Notes under the pieces: model-generated | Seen by the model: the letters and a program-made list of their open reading frames with translations, nothing else | What the model was told of the DNA's origin: nothing | Database searches by the model: none | Assembly: GCA_014378195.1 (NCBI GenBank) | Contig: JACMOC010000008.1 | Span: forward strand, 62,001-126,000 | Source of the DNA: Oligoflexus sp. | GTDB taxonomy: Bacteria > Bdellovibrionota_B > Oligoflexia > Oligoflexales > Oligoflexaceae | Length of the DNA: 64,000 nt | Direction of reading: 5' to 3' | Shown: positions 61,141 through 64,000 of the stretch, one piece after another | How positions within the stretch are numbered: the stretch's first letter is position 1 | Layout of the letters: each line of letters starts with the position of its first letter | Position numbers and translations under genes: made by a program

Positions 61141-63114
61141 ATGTCCAGCACAATTCCGCTTTGGACTCCAAGCGAGGGCCGAAAAGCCGCTTCGCACCTG
61201 ACCCGTTTTGCTCATTTTTTAGAAACAAAAGGCGAAGCCGCTTATTCTGATTATCCAGCACTCCATGCCTGGTCCGCGCTCGAGACCGAAAAATTCTGGC
61301 GATATGCCTCGGAATTCCTTGGCATCATTTGGGATAAGGTTCCGACTTTTGCCCTTGAAAATAAAGCCGCAGGAATGATGGGAACCCATTGGTTTCCGGA
61401 TGCGACATTGAGTTATGCTGCGAATATGCTCACGCATTTGGATGACGACTCGATCAAGATCATATCTATCATAGAGGGTCTGGAAGGTGAGGTTCGTTAT
61501 ACGGGAGGCGCAATTTATCAGGCTGTGGCTCGCGGTGCGGCCCATCTCACCCGCCTCGGCGTAAAGGCCGGTGATAGAGTCGCGGGTGTACTTCCGAATA
61601 CGGCGGAGGCTATTATAGCGATGCTTTCGGCCAACGCCATTGGAGCGATCTGGTCGTCATGCTCGCCTGATTTCGGTCAAGACGGAATACTGGATCGCTT
61701 TGGTCAGATAAGCCCAAAGGTCCTCTTCGTGACCACATCATACATATATAATGGTAAGACCATCGACTGTCGGGCGACCATCGCTCAGGTGCTTACGAAA
61801 CTCCCCAGCGTTACAAAATGTGTCGCAGTGGATCCCATTCGATCCGGTTTACCCGTCGAGGGTGCTCTCTCCTGGGATGACTTTCTGGAAGCCACGCGCG
61901 GCGCTGAACAAGTATTCAAACCTTTGGCCACTCCCTTTGATCATCCGCTCTATATCCTCTTTTCCTCAGGCACCACAGGCCAACCAAAGTGCATCGTGCA
62001 TTCGGTCGGCGGCAGCCTGATTCAGCATAAAAAAGAGCTTTTGCTGCATTCCGATATCGGCCCGGGGAGCCGCCTGCTCTACTTCACAACCTGTGGTTGG
62101 ATGATGTGGAATTGGATGGCTTCCGCTCTCAGCACAGGGGCTTCGCTCGTCCTTTTTGAAGGCTCAATCACGCGTGATGCGTGCACCATCCTCTGGCGAA
62201 CGGCGAGTGAGCAGAAGGTCACGAGCTTTGGCACGAGCGCAAAATTCATTGCAACGAGTATCAAAGAAAACGTTCATCCCGCGCGCGATTTCGATTGGGG
62301 CGAGCTTCGCTCGATTCTTTCGACCGGATCGCCGCTCCTGCCCGAACATTTTTCCTGGGTCTATGCCGAGGTAAAAAAAGATCTCCACCTTGCCTCGATC
62401 AGCGGCGGCACCGATATAGTCTCGTGTTTCATGCTGGGAAATCCCTGGTCCCCGGTTTATTCCGGTGAGATTCAAGGGCCGGGTCTCGGCATGGCTGTCG
62501 AATGCTGGGATGATGAAGGTCGGTCTCTCCGGAACGAAAAAGGCGAGTTGGTATGCACCAAACCCTTCCCGGCGATGCCGATCGGCTTTTGGAACGATCC
62601 AGAGCGTCTGAAGTATAAAGACAGCTATTTCACCTATTTTCCGAAAGTGGAAGTCTGGCGTCATGGTGATTTTATCGAAATCAACGATCACCTCGGGATC
62701 ACGGTTTTTGGGCGCTCCGATGCGACTTTGAATCCCGGCGGCGTACGGATTGGGACGGCGGAAATCTATCGTCAGGTGGAGCAGATCGGAGCGGTCGTGG
62801 ATTCTCTTGCGGTCTCCCATTCCCGCGAAGGGGATGCCGAAATGCTCTTGTTTGTGAAACTGAAAGAGGGGATCAATCTTTCGCCGGAACTGGATAATGA
62901 GATCCGGATCTCGCTCCGCAAAAATCTCTCACCTCGTCACGTGCCAGCGGCGATTTATCAGGTCCGGGATATACCTTATACACGCAGCGGGAAAAAATTG
63001 GAGTTGGCCGTTACCCGCATCCTTCAGGACCGTGATCTGGATAATCAAACGGCGATAGCAAACCCTGAATGTCTCAGTGATTTTCGGACCATTGCGGCCC
63101 GGCTTCGTAGCTGA
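61141..63114 (+). CDS. acsA: Acetoacetyl-CoA synthetase
   Basis: This 657-residue AMP-forming ligase activates acetoacetate with CoA and ATP. The N-terminal motif ALHAWSALETEKFW and the segment GTHWFPDATLSYAANML are typical of acetoacetate-CoA ligase. The AMP-binding core is LFSSGTTGQPKCIVHSVGG, followed by TTCGWMMWNWMASAL, and the C-terminal catalytic Lys region is YTRSGKKLELAV. Length matches the family (about 650). Its stop is immediately next to the stop of the convergent receiver-TPR gene. Symbol aacS is also used for this enzyme. Confidence 0.92.
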   Translation: MSSTIPLWTPSEGRKAASHLTRFAHFLETKGEAAYSDYPALHAWSALETEKFWRYASEFLGIIWDKVPTFALENKAAGMMGTHWFPDATLSYAANMLTHLDDDSIKIISIIEGLEGEVRYTGGAIYQAVARGAAHLTRLGVKAGDRVAGVLPNTAEAIIAMLSANAIGAIWSSCSPDFGQDGILDRFGQISPKVLFVTTSYIYNGKTIDCRATIAQVLTKLPSVTKCVAVDPIRSGLPVEGALSWDDFLEATRGAEQVFKPLATPFDHPLYILFSSGTTGQPKCIVHSVGGSLIQHKKELLLHSDIGPGSRLLYFTTCGWMMWNWMASALSTGASLVLFEGSITRDACTILWRTASEQKVTSFGTSAKFIATSIKENVHPARDFDWGELRSILSTGSPLLPEHFSWVYAEVKKDLHLASISGGTDIVSCFMLGNPWSPVYSGEIQGPGLGMAVECWDDEGRSLRNEKGELVCTKPFPAMPIGFWNDPERLKYKDSYFTYFPKVEVWRHGDFIEINDHLGITVFGRSDATLNPGGVRIGTAEIYRQVEQIGAVVDSLAVSHSREGDAEMLLFVKLKEGINLSPELDNEIRISLRKNLSPRHVPAAIYQVRDIPYTRSGKKLELAVTRILQDRDLDNQTAIANPECLSDFRTIAARLRS

Positions 63115-63999
63115 TTATTTACCGAGGGCCTTGAGTCGCCTCAGGGCCTTGTCAAAATCAGGCTTCATGCTGAGGACCTGCTGATAGAAATACCGGGCGC
63201 TTTCGGGGTCATTGACCTTTTCTTTGGCGTAGCCGAGATTGAAAAGTATGCGGTGATCGTTGGGTCTGATCTTAAGCGCAGCTTGATATTTGTCGATTCC
63301 CTCCTGATATTTCCCCAGTTTTACGTAAGTCATTCCTAACGAATTGAGGGTACTTACGTCACCTTCATCCAGATCAAGTGACTTTTCGAAGTTTTTCATA
63401 GCCGAATCGTAGTCTTCTTGAATCATATAGAGGCGCCCGAGGCCTTTATAAGCCTGTGCGAGCTTTGGCGAGAGTCGGATCGTCTTTTTGAAAAATATTT
63501 CGGAACTGGCATAATCCTCCTCTTCCAGATGAGCTTTGGCGAGGATCAGGGTGTATTTGGGGTTTTGCGAACTGATTTCATGGGCTTTGGATGTATATTC
63601 AACGAGTTCGCGTACAGGTCCTCGGATCGCCAGCATCTCGATCAGCTCGCGCAGAGCATCAACGTAGTCGGGATTCATATCGATGGCACGCTTCAGAAGC
63701 TCGATGGCTTTGGTCTGATCACCCCTTTTGTCGGTGATAAGCGCCAGGCCGTGCCAGGCACGGGCCGAAAGCGGGGATAGCGCAATGATCTTATTATAGA
63801 GCTCCTCCGCGAGATCCAGCTCGTCTGTTTCGAAGAGACCCTGAGCGTCCAGGATAGACTTATTGATGGTTGTCGGAACGTTTTGAACCTTGAGGACGTT
63901 TAGGACAGCTTCGCGAAATTCCTCATAACTAAAAGGCTTCAATAAATACCCATCGACTCCGACCTCGCTGGCGAGAACCACATCACGCTTCAAATTCTC
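63115..63999 (-). CDS. Receiver-TPR protein, N-terminus beyond window
   Basis: The reading frame is open to the window edge, so the N-terminal part is missing. The visible segment begins at the end of a receiver domain (EVGVDGYLLKPFSYEEF with the conserved Lys before Pro) and continues with about seven TPR units (for example ALSPLSARAWHGLALITDK and LDEGDVSTLNSLGMTYVKLG) to the C-terminus. Such proteins relay phosphorylation to a protein-protein scaffold. A TTG at 63993 is not the true start. Only 295 residues are seen. Confidence 0.85.
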   Translation of the reverse strand, partial: ENLKRDVVLASEVGVDGYLLKPFSYEEFREAVLNVLKVQNVPTTINKSILDAQGLFETDELDLAEELYNKIIALSPLSARAWHGLALITDKRGDQTKAIELLKRAIDMNPDYVDALRELIEMLAIRGPVRELVEYTSKAHEISSQNPKYTLILAKAHLEEEDYASSEIFFKKTIRLSPKLAQAYKGLGRLYMIQEDYDSAMKNFEKSLDLDEGDVSTLNSLGMTYVKLGKYQEGIDKYQAALKIRPNDHRILFNLGYAKEKVNDPESARYFYQQVLSMKPDFDKALRRLKALGK

Positions 64000-64000
64000 A

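Noticed and set aside
1..64000. tRNA, rRNA, CRISPR arrays, integrase or transposase genes
   Set aside because: No spaced repeats, cloverleaf-like genes or recombinase motifs were seen by eye on either strand; short RNA genes could still be missed without a search tool.

Overview
The window comes from a Gram-negative bacterium with an outer membrane: it has a TonB-dependent receptor, an Mla-type lipid transport operon, lipoproteins and a class A penicillin-binding protein. The gene content fits Bdellovibrionota/Oligoflexia or a related former deltaproteobacterial lineage best: paired ArsA-like ATPases next to mlaEFD, transglutaminase-elicitor-like lipoproteins, several histone-H1-like Lys/Ala-rich proteins, and a giant kinase-AAA-GAF protein. 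This placement is inferred from gene content, since no rRNA or other marker is present. I saw no tRNA, rRNA, CRISPR array or intact insertion sequence.

Layout. 1-0.5 kb: the end of an SPFH/band-7 protein. 0.5-11.8 kb: a purine-catabolic block. xdhA-xdhB-xdhC point left, with a very large fusion protein (5452-10116) diverging to the right and a hiuH-puuD pair behind it. 12.1-15.7 kb: an LpoA-like periplasmic protein overlapping a class A PBP. 15.8-16.8 kb: a GGDEF protein. 17-21.4 kb: a Fur-box-controlled haem/iron locus (TonB receptor, HmuY-like lipoprotein) whose ABC transporter genes are decayed, followed by a histidine-kinase remnant. 21.7-28 kb: surface and secreted proteins, including a transglutaminase-elicitor-like lipoprotein and a DUF1592/DUF1588-DUF1552 pair preceded by a T9/G10 homopolymer. 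28-31.5 kb: uppP, a frameshifted TetR gene and pyruvate kinase. 31.7-37.1 kb: a 1797-residue Ser/Thr kinase-ATPase-GAF-phosphatase-like protein. 37.3-43.4 kb: two ArsA-like ATPases plus mlaE-mlaF-mlaD and one membrane protein. 43.7-52.7 kb: Prc protease, small proteins, a quinone oxidoreductase, a second transglutaminase-like lipoprotein, 3-methyladenine glycosylase and a hybrid histidine kinase. 52.8-58.6 kb: a Lys-rich protein and a four-gene ABC transporter operon. 58.9-64 kb: a histone-like protein, a PilZ protein, a degenerate IrrE-like protein, acetoacetyl-CoA synthetase and a partial receiver-TPR protein.

The most unusual element is the fusion at 5452-10116. By motif reading it joins malate synthase, OHCU decarboxylase, a serine beta-lactamase-fold domain and a two-repeat allantoicase in one chain. 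Together with xanthine dehydrogenase, PuuD urate hydroxylase and HIU hydrolase beside it, the locus would take hypoxanthine to allantoate, ureidoglycolate and, through glyoxylate, malate. Two steps lack a recognisable enzyme here: allantoin ring opening and ureidoglycolate cleavage. The serine-hydrolase domain lies between the domain that makes allantoin and the domain that uses allantoate, so I propose it as a candidate non-canonical allantoinase. This is inference only.
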